Shown here piece by piece: positions 27,307-34,394 of a stretch of DNA of 64,000 nt (the first letter of the stretch is position 1; each line of letters starts with the position of its first letter). The stretch is from Halolamina pelagica (lineage in GTDB: Archaea; Halobacteriota; Halobacteria; Halobacteriales; Haloferacaceae). The translations under genes and the position numbers were made by a program. The notes under the pieces were generated by a model. It ran no database searches. It saw nothing but the letters and a program-made list of their open reading frames with translations, and was not told where the DNA came from. The DNA lies in NCBI RefSeq assembly GCF_001307315.1, contig NZ_LGUC01000001.1, positions 1,860,001-1,924,000 on the forward strand, read 5' to 3'.

Positions 27307-28341
27307 TCATCGGTCCACCTCACGATTGAGGACATCCATGCCCTCGGTGTCCGGTCGGCGCCGGGCGAGCTGCTCGTCGTAGTCCGGCTTGTCGTAGTAG
27401 CGCCGGATGGTCTCAGGCGAGGCAGCCACGCGCTCGGCGACCCGGACGTAGGACAGTCCGCGGTTGAGTTGCCACGTGATCGAGCCGGTGCGGACCGCGT
27501 GGGGTGCGCGGCTCGAGGGACACTTGGACGACTTGGACCGATCGGTGTACGGGCAGGAGGGTCGATCGCGGTTGTGCGGACACTCCCGGTAGAGGCACGG
27601 CTGGGTAGCGAGGTACGACCAGAAGCGGATCGTCGATTCGGACGCCCGGCCGTGGTTGGTGGTCAGCAGCGGCTTCCGTCCGTTGTCGTCGCGCTTCTCC
27701 GGTCGCTCGCGCTCTATCCAGAAGTCGATCGCCTCGGCGACTCCCTCGGAGACGACAACGTTCCGTTCGTGTTCGGTGCCGTCCTTCAGTCGCGTCGGCG
27801 GTCGGTGGCGGAACTCGAGCTTCCGCTCGTCGGGGTACCAGTCGCCGAGGTCGAGCGCGCGGAAGCAACTGATCCGGCCGCCGACGTGCCACATCAGTTC
27901 GAGCAGGACGTGATTCGCGGTCCCGCGCTGGCGCGGGGAGTTCCGGAAGTGTTCGAGCAGTCGGCTGGCCTCGTCGGCCTCGAGCTTCTCGTCGCTGGTC
28001 TCCTCTTCCTTGGTCAGCGTGGGGAGTTCGACCTTCTCGTGAAGCCCGTCTTCGACGACCTCGAGCGACTCGCAGTACTTGAGCAACTGGGTCAACGCAG
28101 TGAGTTTGCCCTTGATCGTGGTCGGGGCGTTCTCGCTGGCTTCCAGGTACTCGCGGTACTCGTCGATCGCCCAGCCGTCGAGATCGTGCATGTGGTCGAT
28201 CCCGTACTCGTCGGCCCACAGGAGGAAGTCCTGCAGGCGGTTCGAGTAGCTACGGACCGTGTTCTCGGTCCCGTCGTGGCGGGAGACGAACCGCCGGACG
28301 GCCTTCTCGGGGGAGACCTTCCGGCGCTGTCGGTCAGTCAT
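27307..28341 (-). CDS. int: Tyrosine recombinase (provirus integrase)
   Basis: A 344-residue integrase. The N-terminal SAM-like core-binding domain spans about residues 10-95; the catalytic domain shows R156 (GGRISCFRALDL), the H-x-x-R pair H281/R284 (APHAVRTGSITWQLNRG) and a tyrosine candidate at Y315/Y316 or Y321 (RRYYDKPDY). A cysteine cluster (C249, C254, C263, C274) before the H-x-x-R box could bind zinc, as in other haloarchaeal integrases. ATG 28341 (MTDRQRRKVS) overlaps the preceding gene by 8 bp. It lies 170 bp from attL and would catalyse integration into and excision from tRNA-Trp. Confidence 0.88.
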   Translation of the reverse strand: MTDRQRRKVSPEKAVRRFVSRHDGTENTVRSYSNRLQDFLLWADEYGIDHMHDLDGWAIDEYREYLEASENAPTTIKGKLTALTQLLKYCESLEVVEDGLHEKVELPTLTKEEETSDEKLEADEASRLLEHFRNSPRQRGTANHVLLELMWHVGGRISCFRALDLGDWYPDERKLEFRHRPPTRLKDGTEHERNVVVSEGVAEAIDFWIERERPEKRDDNGRKPLLTTNHGRASESTIRFWSYLATQPCLYRECPHNRDRPSCPYTDRSKSSKCPSSRAPHAVRTGSITWQLNRGLSYVRVAERVAASPETIRRYYDKPDYDEQLARRRPDTEGMDVLNREVDR

Positions 28342-28630
28342 CCAGCGCCCTCCGTGCGGCTTCGGGAGCCGGGACGAACTCGTCCGGGCCGTCGGGGATC
28401 TCGTAGCCGTCGGGACCGCGGCCCATCTGTCGAAGCACGTCCTCGAGGCGAGGTGCGGGGCCGTCGCGGGAGAGCGTGAAGCAGGCTTCCCGAGCTCCGG
28501 CGACTGCCTCGGCGGCGGCGACCTCTTCCCCGGTTGGCTCAGGCGGTGTGGGCCGGTCGCTGTCGTTATCTGTAGTCGGTTCGTCTCGGTCGGTGCGGGG
28601 TTTCGGCCCCGCGGCGCTGTTTCCGGACAT
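28334..28630 (-). CDS. Small acidic protein upstream of the integrase
   Basis: A 98-residue protein: 45 residues of polar, Pro/Asp/Thr-rich sequence and then a helical part EEVAAAEAVAGAREACFTL and EDVLRQMGRGPDGYEIP. It overlaps the integrase start, so it is co-translated and may be an excisionase-like or regulatory partner. There is no family match I can name. Confidence 0.6.
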   Translation of the reverse strand: MSGNSAAGPKPRTDRDEPTTDNDSDRPTPPEPTGEEVAAAEAVAGAREACFTLSRDGPAPRLEDVLRQMGRGPDGYEIPDGPDEFVPAPEAARRALDD

Positions 28631-28725
28631 CTCAGGTGTCCGCGAAACCCGTCCTCGGCGTCGTGCTGGAACACGGCGCCGAGTGCTACTGATTCTCGCT
28701 AGCCGTGGGTATCGGGCTTCGCACC

Positions 28726-28737
28726 ATACTCCAGTAT
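28726..28737. promoter_or_regulatory. Palindrome ATACTCCAGTAT, candidate repressor operator
   Basis: ATACT-CC-AGTAT is a perfect dyad in the 190-bp divergent region between the integrase block and the repressors. A related, less perfect copy, ATACTGGAAGTGTAT, covers 28808-28822 at the repressor start, and TACTCCAGT recurs at 37127-37135 in the other divergent region of the element. Confidence 0.45.
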
Positions 28738-28820
28738 GCCACACCATATAGTAGTTATGTCTGAAACAACTAGAGTAACCCAGTCATGGCAGCTAATACT
28801 CCCGGGGATACTGGAAGTGT

Positions 28821-29114
28821 ATGAGACAGTCGGCGCGTTGGATGGTACTGCTGGACGATCGGATCATGGAGTTCATCGACGAGAACGGCCCGTCGCTTCC
28901 CTCCAACATCGCCGACGACGACAGGATCCCGTACGGTTCACAGCACATCGGTAACCGCTGTCGGAAGCTCGCCGAAGTCGGTCTGTTAGAAAATCTCGGG
29001 ACCGGGGTGTACGTCCTCACAGCTGAAGGGAAGTCGTACCTCGAGGGCGAGCGCAGCGTGGAAGAGACGCCCGAATCGAGCGAAGAGAGTGAGAAGGGGA
29101 CTAACGGAGTCTAA
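28821..29114 (+). CDS. phiH1-type winged-helix repressor
   Basis: A 97-residue DNA-binding protein: ARWMVLLDDRIMEFIDENGPS begins a winged helix that continues with IPYGSQHIGNRCRKLAEVGLLENLGTGVYVLTAEGK as recognition helix and wing. The last 25 residues are Glu/Ser-rich. Proteins of this type are the lysogeny repressors of haloarchaeal temperate viruses. ATG 28821 has TAATACTCC at about -29. Confidence 0.78.
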   Translation: MRQSARWMVLLDDRIMEFIDENGPSLPSNIADDDRIPYGSQHIGNRCRKLAEVGLLENLGTGVYVLTAEGKSYLEGERSVEETPESSEESEKGTNGV

Positions 29115-29119
29115 TTTAG

Positions 29120-29452
29120 ATGGCCCTCCGCAAGATGGCGCGATGGATGGATAGTGTCGACGAGAGAATCTTGGAGTACCTCGACGAAACCGACGGCGCG
29201 GTCACCGCATGGGAGATCGCCCACGACCTCGAGGGGACGACGCGTCTACGAGCTCGTGAACGGTGCCGTGTACTGGCCCGTGCCGGTTTCACGGTGGTCG
29301 TGCCGCGGGAACCACTCACCGAGAAGTACGACATTACCGGCTGTGGCCAGCGATACCTGCTCGGAGAAGTCGACGCCAAGCACCGACGTCCGCTTCCGGC
29401 AGCACGTCCTCCCGAGGCTGTCCGGCCCGGTTGGTACGCTGGGTTCGGATAG
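29120..29452 (+). CDS. Second winged-helix regulator of the provirus
   Basis: A 110-residue protein related to its neighbour: ARWMDSVDERILEYLDETDGA, VTAWEIAHDLEGTTR, RERCRVLARAGFTVVVPREP and YDITGCGQRYLLGEVD follow the same winged-helix order. It starts 5 bp after the first regulator, so the pair is one operon. The C-terminus is Pro/Arg-rich. The two could act as a switch between lysogeny and induction. Confidence 0.72.
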   Translation: MALRKMARWMDSVDERILEYLDETDGAVTAWEIAHDLEGTTRLRARERCRVLARAGFTVVVPREPLTEKYDITGCGQRYLLGEVDAKHRRPLPAARPPEAVRPGWYAGFG

Positions 29453-29507
29453 ACACCGGGCTGTTTGATAGGAATCTATAACTTCCTGTCTGCCACTTCT
29501 GCGGATA

Positions 29508-30302
29508 GTGTATCAGTTCACGCCGGACGAAATAGACCGAGTGCGGGCAGATTACCAAGCGAAGCAGCAGGGTGCCGAGGATGTGGGGAGTAAGCGCGTC
29601 GGGAACCTCGGCGAGATCGCGTTCGAGCAGTTCTGTCGAGAGTACCTGCCGACCGAGATGTGGGAGTGGGAGAACGAAGATGCGATCCGGCGCTGTAACC
29701 CCGAGAGTTTCTCGGGACACGACTTCGAGGTATTCGGGTACGAGGTGGACGTGAAGACCTCGCGGGACGTTTCTGCCTTCCTCCCAGAGACGCTAGTCGA
29801 GAACGACTCGGACGACGACATCATCGTCATGGCGTGGCACCGTGACGCTGAAGACTCCCTGATCCTGCTGGGCTGGGAGCACGTGGCCGTCCTCGAGTCG
29901 AAAGTTCGAACGCAGGAGAACTTCTCCGGACAGGAGCCGGCCAAGCTCCAGCACTTGGCGAGCCAGCCGATGAACAGCCTGCAGGACCTCGGACCGAACA
30001 CGGCAAACATGAACCAGACGCCGGACAACCCGTTCAGCCCGGGTGATCGAGTCCAGCGGAAGGGTGACGATGACGCTTCCGAGGCGATCGTCGTCGAGGT
30101 GCTGCCACCCGAGACGCAGATCGAATTGTACGGGCAGGAGATTGACGGCGAGGCTGTGCGGGTCGCGTTCCCGAGTTCACTGGACGAAGGGCCGGGCGAT
30201 TGGCGGGATATCGACTCGGCGTTGCTGTCCTCGTACTGCGACGATCAAAAAATCAAATTATATACATACAAGCATGGGAACCTGAGTTATTCTAAAAAAT
30301 AG
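29508..30302 (+). CDS. PD-(D/E)xK-superfamily nuclease-like protein with C-terminal beta domain
   Basis: A 264-residue protein. The N-terminal part has the nuclease-fold pattern: E36 in NLGEIAFEQF, D72 in SGHDFEVFGY, and D81-x-K83 in EVDVKTSR, followed by a strand DDIIVMAWH. The C-terminal part (from residue 173, NPFSPGDRVQRKGD) looks like a small SH3-like barrel. GTG 29508 has CTATAAC 28-34 bp upstream, the leaderless position. The last 20 codons are AT-rich, at the edge of the AT-rich cargo. It might be a restriction-type effector or a viral nuclease; no relative is known to me. Confidence 0.6.
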   Translation: MYQFTPDEIDRVRADYQAKQQGAEDVGSKRVGNLGEIAFEQFCREYLPTEMWEWENEDAIRRCNPESFSGHDFEVFGYEVDVKTSRDVSAFLPETLVENDSDDDIIVMAWHRDAEDSLILLGWEHVAVLESKVRTQENFSGQEPAKLQHLASQPMNSLQDLGPNTANMNQTPDNPFSPGDRVQRKGDDDASEAIVVEVLPPETQIELYGQEIDGEAVRVAFPSSLDEGPGDWRDIDSALLSSYCDDQKIKLYTYKHGNLSYSKK

Positions 30303-30312
30303 TCGAAAATGA

Positions 30313-31287
30313 CTATTTGGAATCAAGAGAATAGATCGAATACCGAGTATCTCCCTCTGAAAACTGCCATTCTCGTGAATCTGTGACCTCGCGAGTAGAA
30401 TCTCGATAGGTAGTATGAAGGTTACGTTCAGTCATCTCACCCATTATTATCTCGTTGGATTGTGCCGCACTCTCCATTTTTCCAGCTAAATTCATTGTTA
30501 CACCCATAATATCGAAACTCTCGCGCCCGTCAGGTACGATATCAGGATGACCAGAGTCTAGACCGATTGATACATCTACGTCTCGATATCCGTTTTCAGT
30601 TAGGGCTAATCCCAGGACTTCGGAAATAATCGTCTTGATACGGAGTGCGCAAAGTGCAGCATTATCATGTTTACCAGTGGTATCGGGTGAGGGAAAAAAT
30701 CCGTAAATCCCGTCTCCTTCTCTCTTCAAAAAGAATCCATTATGTCTCCTAAGAAGGTCAACAACAAGATATTCAAATGCAGCAATGATTCGTAAATACA
30801 GAGTTTTATTATACCTCATTGATAGTTCAGTAGATCCAACTAAGTCGACCTTCATAATTACAAAAGGCATGATAGTTTGCTGTTCATCCGCATATTCTTC
30901 GAGTAAATCATGGTCTGGCTCAGCAGGCAGTATAACCCCTTCCTGTTCAAAAATAGAATAGATTTCACTATATTTCTCAGATATATACCCGTCCCAATCA
31001 TCAATACTATCGGGGGAATAATATAGAGGAATATCCTCATCCCTTCCTTCCCACATATCAGCCATAGTGTCATCTGAAATATATACATCATCATGAGTGT
31101 CAAACCAACCCTTTTGCTCACCATCGTCCACACGCTCGTATCGTTCAGGATCTGGTCTCATCGCCTGTTGAACGATGACTCCATCTTCGGTTTCTTCCTT
31201 AACTTCAGCCTCGATCATTTCTAAATCCATTCTGAACTGCATACCGTCCTTACCAGGGGGATTAGAATCATTTGGACCGTCGGACAT
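30313..31287 (-). CDS. pycC: Class III nucleotide cyclase, PycC-like (Pycsar)
   Basis: A 324-residue protein. Residues 140-320 form a class III cyclase domain: metal aspartates D148 (VIMKVDLVGST) and D192 (FLKREGDGIYGFF), then SIGLDSG (240) and MGVTMNLAGKME (261-272), where N266 matches the transition-state asparagine and K270 stands where arginine is usual. The first 135 residues are acidic, with no membrane segment and no known receiver or HAMP domain, so it is a soluble cyclase with its own N-terminal extension. It is far more AT-rich than its neighbours. Pycsar cyclases make cCMP or cUMP on infection; the divergent PycTM-like gene 64 bp away supports that reading. Plain adenylate cyclase is the alternative. 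Confidence 0.75.
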   Translation of the reverse strand: MSDGPNDSNPPGKDGMQFRMDLEMIEAEVKEETEDGVIVQQAMRPDPERYERVDDGEQKGWFDTHDDVYISDDTMADMWEGRDEDIPLYYSPDSIDDWDGYISEKYSEIYSIFEQEGVILPAEPDHDLLEEYADEQQTIMPFVIMKVDLVGSTELSMRYNKTLYLRIIAAFEYLVVDLLRRHNGFFLKREGDGIYGFFPSPDTTGKHDNAALCALRIKTIISEVLGLALTENGYRDVDVSIGLDSGHPDIVPDGRESFDIMGVTMNLAGKMESAAQSNEIIMGEMTERNLHTTYRDSTREVTDSREWQFSEGDTRYSIYSLDSK

Positions 31288-31351
31288 AATGATCTCAATT
31301 CTACGTTATCGTGCAGGGATTTATCATTTCTCACGCCTACCTACTTCAGTA

Positions 31352-31831
31352 ATGTCACGTGATACTCGACTAGAGTTGCTAACACAGACAAAAGACCACT
31401 TTAACCATTATATAAATCAAGCAGACCAAAAAGCAGCAATACTGATTTCCGGCCACCTAGCCATCCTTGGATTTCTAACGAACTCGAATGAGATGATTGG
31501 AAGCAATATATGCACTTATTTGTTGATAGTATTTTCTTCCGCTAGCATCCTCACAGGAGTTATCACGATATTCCCAAGACATGAGGACGGCAATAGTGAT
31601 ACACCAAAATTAGGAAATCTAAACTGGAAGAAAGTAGCCAAAGAAGACAGTAATCAATATATTCAGACAGTCCTCTCAGATGAAATAGATAATGGGTTAG
31701 ATAGCATTGCTGCAAGTAACCACGCGCTATCAAATGTATTGGAAAGAAAATACTACTGGCTGAAAGTTTCTATGGTGGGGACAGTAGGGACATTAATCAC
31801 AATAATTTCTTTGATCGTAGGCCAATTATAA
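31352..31831 (+). CDS. pycTM: PycTM-like Pycsar membrane effector
   Basis: A 159-residue membrane protein. An N-terminal helix leads into INQADQKAAILISGHLAILG, the ADxKA-helix signature of the Pycsar effector family; helices lie at about 28-43, 53-75 and 136-158, with a cytoplasmic helical region between (NQYIQTVLSDEIDNGLDSIA). In bacteria, PycTM opens or disrupts the membrane when bound to the cyclase product. ATG 31352 is preceded at about 27 bp by TTTATCATTT. The open frame extends 59 codons further up, overlapping the cyclase, but that part is not conserved-looking. It is AT-rich like the cyclase. Confidence 0.72.
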   Translation: MSRDTRLELLTQTKDHFNHYINQADQKAAILISGHLAILGFLTNSNEMIGSNICTYLLIVFSSASILTGVITIFPRHEDGNSDTPKLGNLNWKKVAKEDSNQYIQTVLSDEIDNGLDSIAASNHALSNVLERKYYWLKVSMVGTVGTLITIISLIVGQL

Positions 31832-32065
31832 TAAGATAGGTCTGTCAGCACACGTTCTCGGTCCCTTCGGTCCCTCGGTGGCGCGTCGAGGTCGGGTCGG
31901 CCCCCATGGCAGGGGGCCGCTTCCGCTCCTCGCCGCTTTGATCCACGTGGAGCCGAGCGTCGGGAGCAGGAAGGAAAGCCAGCGCGACCCCCGCGAGGAG
32001 GGGCCGCGCTGGCAGGAGACGACCACCCGAGAAGGACGGGGGTGGGTCGGTCGGTGGGTGGGTAG
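31832..32065. other. 234-bp noncoding stretch after the PycTM-like gene
   Basis: Composition changes abruptly here from AT-rich to GC-rich, marking one edge of the cargo. It includes the stem-loop 31981-32010 and a G/T-rich tract (GTGGGTCGGTCGGTGGGTGG) just before the ATPase stop. No gene is seen. Confidence 0.5.
31981..32010. terminator. GC-rich stem-loop between converging transcripts
   Basis: AGCGCG-A-CCCC pairs with GGGG-C-CGCGCT around an 8-nt loop. It sits between the PycTM-like gene and the convergent morphogenesis operon. It may end transcription or be part of a replication signal; there is no T-tract. Confidence 0.35.
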
Positions 32066-33031
32066 TTACTCAGCGGGACCGCGTTGCCGGAGTTCCTGGA
32101 GGAGCTCGTCCCAGCCGAGATCGAGCGTGAACAGTTCGGGCTCGAGGTCCCACGACCACGGTGCGGAGTCGTCCGGGGAGTAGTCGACACCGCTCTTCTC
32201 GAGGGCGTCGATCTCGCCGCCGAACAGGAGGTCGGTCGGCATGTCCGCGTCAGCAGGCCAGTTCTCGTAGAACTGGGCGACCTTCTTCTCGGTCTTGAAG
32301 AACGGGAGTGTAGCCATCCGCTTGGCCTCGGGGTGGAGGTCCTTCCCGGTGTGGATCACGATGCCGCAGGCGTCGACGTTGATCTTGGCGAAGCGCTTGG
32401 CGAGTGGCGTCCACTGGGTCGACACCTCGTAGGAGTACGTCCGGGCGTCGAAGTGGGTACTGCCCTCGTCGATCAGGACGAACTTCGGTCGGTCCCGGTG
32501 CTCGAGGAGCGTGACGGCGAGGTCGTGCGCCGAGGTGACCCGCTCGTCGGTGATCGAACTGTCGAAGTTGGCAACGACGAGGAGATCGTCGACTGCCGCC
32601 TTTCGCAGTTCGGCGAGCAGCAGCATCGTGTTCGTCTTGCCCGTGTTCGGGTTCCCAGCCGCGACGGGGAACGCCGGGGCGTCGTTGTTGTCCAGCTCGT
32701 CGAGGATCTTCATTGGCAGCCGGATCGCGGAGCCGTCGAGATCCTGCTCGGTCACGCCGACCAAGTGAGAGAGCACGGTCGAGTTGTTCTCGGAGACCGC
32801 ACGGGTCGCCCGATCGGACCGGAACTTCGAGAGGAGCTGCTCTCCGGTCTCGGTGTCGAAGAAGGAGCCGTCGGTCGCCGCCTCGAGGAAGGAGAGGTTG
32901 GCGCGGTGCTGGTCGTCCTCGACGATGCCTGTGTGGTCGTAGTGTTCACCGTGGCCGTCCAGTTCGCCCTCGATCTGCTCGCGTAGCTTCGCCGCCGTGA
33001 GCAGATGCTCGTCGATTCCACTACCAGCCAT
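32066..33031 (-). CDS. P-loop ATPase of the virion gene block
   Basis: A 321-residue ATPase with Walker A GNPNTGKT (126-133) and Walker B FVLIDEG (D188, E189), in the position of the conserved putative ATPase that closes the structural block in pleolipoviruses (VP8-type). No membrane segment is present. It may power assembly or genome handling, though the role in these viruses is not established. ATG 33031 overlaps the upstream gene by 11 bp. Confidence 0.75.
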   Translation of the reverse strand: MAGSGIDEHLLTAAKLREQIEGELDGHGEHYDHTGIVEDDQHRANLSFLEAATDGSFFDTETGEQLLSKFRSDRATRAVSENNSTVLSHLVGVTEQDLDGSAIRLPMKILDELDNNDAPAFPVAAGNPNTGKTNTMLLLAELRKAAVDDLLVVANFDSSITDERVTSAHDLAVTLLEHRDRPKFVLIDEGSTHFDARTYSYEVSTQWTPLAKRFAKINVDACGIVIHTGKDLHPEAKRMATLPFFKTEKKVAQFYENWPADADMPTDLLFGGEIDALEKSGVDYSPDDSAPWSWDLEPELFTLDLGWDELLQELRQRGPAE

Positions 33032-33857
33032 CTGGATCACCACCCGATTCTTTCTGGTTCTCGATCTCCTCGAGGTCGAGGTCGATATCGAACTCGCCGG
33101 TGGAGTCGTCGGGTTCGGTCTCGGGGTCGCTTTCGAGATCGTCGACGATCGCTCCGAGGTGATCGTCGAAGCCGAGGTCGTCGAGCCGTTCCTCGATCGC
33201 GTCGGTCACGGCATCGCCTTCGTCGGGCAGGGTTCCCGCCTCGATGGTCTTCATCAGGGAGTCGATCTCCCCGCGAAGCGCGTTGGAGACGATCGCCGGA
33301 GCAGCCGTCTCGATGGCGAAGCCCCGTTGGGCCTTGTCCTGTAGTTCGCCGCGGCAGCGCCGGACGGCCGCGAGCGACCGAGCGAGTTCGACGTCGTCGA
33401 GCGTACCGCGCCACGTCCCGACGACCGTTCCCTCTTCCTGGTCGAGTTGCTTCCCGACGTAGAGGTTGGGAGTCAGTTCGGTGAGATCGTAGTCCACGTC
33501 GGGGTTCCCGTCCTCGTCGGTGACCTGGAGGTCACGGAACTCGTCGAGGGACAGCCGGAAGATCGCCCCGTCGACTTGGCGGGCGTCGAGGTCGACGAGC
33601 CATATCTCGCGGGGGTTGTGCAGCCACGAGGTAACCTTCGTCCCGACCGCGAAGCCAGCCGGGAGACCGGAGGCGATGAACGCCGCGCCGAAGATCGTCC
33701 AGTAGCGCGGAATTGATGGGTCGACTCCGAGATAGAGCAGGACGCCCACGACGATCAGCGCGAAGCCGATCAGCGACCAGAAGCGTGTCTTGACGAAGTC
33801 CAGCAGCAGGTGCGAGATAGGTGGCTGCTGTTCGTTTGGGAGCTCCGCGTCAGTCAT
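33021..33857 (-). CDS. Provirus membrane protein with acidic tail
   Basis: A 278-residue protein with two membrane helices at about 29-46 and 52-72 (SLIGFALIVVGVLLYLGV, WTIFGAAFIASGLPAGFAVG), then a soluble domain (LHNPREIWLVDLDARQVDGA onward) and a strongly acidic C-terminus (about 235-278). ATG 33857 overlaps the upstream stop (ATGA). Similar proteins occur in the structural block of pleolipovirus-like elements. The function is unknown. Confidence 0.65.
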   Translation of the reverse strand: MTDAELPNEQQPPISHLLLDFVKTRFWSLIGFALIVVGVLLYLGVDPSIPRYWTIFGAAFIASGLPAGFAVGTKVTSWLHNPREIWLVDLDARQVDGAIFRLSLDEFRDLQVTDEDGNPDVDYDLTELTPNLYVGKQLDQEEGTVVGTWRGTLDDVELARSLAAVRRCRGELQDKAQRGFAIETAAPAIVSNALRGEIDSLMKTIEAGTLPDEGDAVTDAIEERLDDLGFDDHLGAIVDDLESDPETEPDDSTGEFDIDLDLEEIENQKESGGDPDGW

Positions 33858-34390
33858 GCGACCCTCTCGATGCCGCCCTCGCGGCCGTAGATCGTTCGCA
33901 GCGTGAGCAGGAGCACGACAGCCGCGGACCCGATGCCGCCACCGAGCGCAGCAGCTTGGGTATCGGCGTAGTCCCACGGGCCGCCGATCAACGTCGACGA
34001 GGTCTCGAGCGGAACGCCGTAGAGCGTTCGCCCCGTGTCGATCGTCACGCCGACGAAGCCGTTGGCCTTGGTGACGGGCATCCGGACGGTCGATCGTCGA
34101 TCCGAGCGCAGGACGTAGTCCTTCCGCAGGATCTCGCCGCCGTTCATGATACCACCTGCGTCGGTGACGGTGATCGTCTCGGGGCGATCGCTCCGGAGTT
34201 CGAGCACGACCTCACCGTCTCGGTACTCGGCAGAGCACAGGGAGACGTGTTGGTCGATGTGGACCGTACACTCGTCACCCGTGAGGTCCTCAGCCTCGAG
34301 GCCAGTGTCCGTCGCGTTCTCCTGTGCCGCGACAGGGGCCGCGAGCGATGCAACTACCAGCGCCGTGATAAGCAGAAAAGTTGGTCGCAT
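33854..34390 (-). CDS. Secreted/anchored provirus protein
   Basis: A 178-residue protein with an N-terminal signal peptide (MRPTFLLITALVVASLAAPV, cleavage after AQE likely), a beta-rich ectodomain with two cysteines (ECTVHIDQHVSLC) that could form a disulfide, and a C-terminal membrane helix (AAALGGGIGSAAVVLLLTL) with a short charged tail. The layout is that of a small type I surface protein. It lies directly after the spike-like gene. Confidence 0.68.
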   Translation of the reverse strand: MRPTFLLITALVVASLAAPVAAQENATDTGLEAEDLTGDECTVHIDQHVSLCSAEYRDGEVVLELRSDRPETITVTDAGGIMNGGEILRKDYVLRSDRRSTVRMPVTKANGFVGVTIDTGRTLYGVPLETSSTLIGGPWDYADTQAAALGGGIGSAAVVLLLTLRTIYGREGGIERVA

Positions 34391-34394
34391 GGGT

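Noticed and set aside
31175..31351. A longer N-terminus for the PycTM-like protein
   Set aside because: The extra 59 codons overlap the cyclase coding sequence, and ATG 31352 has a correctly spaced TATA-like box and starts the conserved-looking part.
30313..31831. CBASS (cGAS-like) system
   Set aside because: The nucleotide enzyme is a class III cyclase with two metal aspartates in a cyclase fold, not a CD-NTase, and the partner has the PycTM helix signature rather than a Cap effector.
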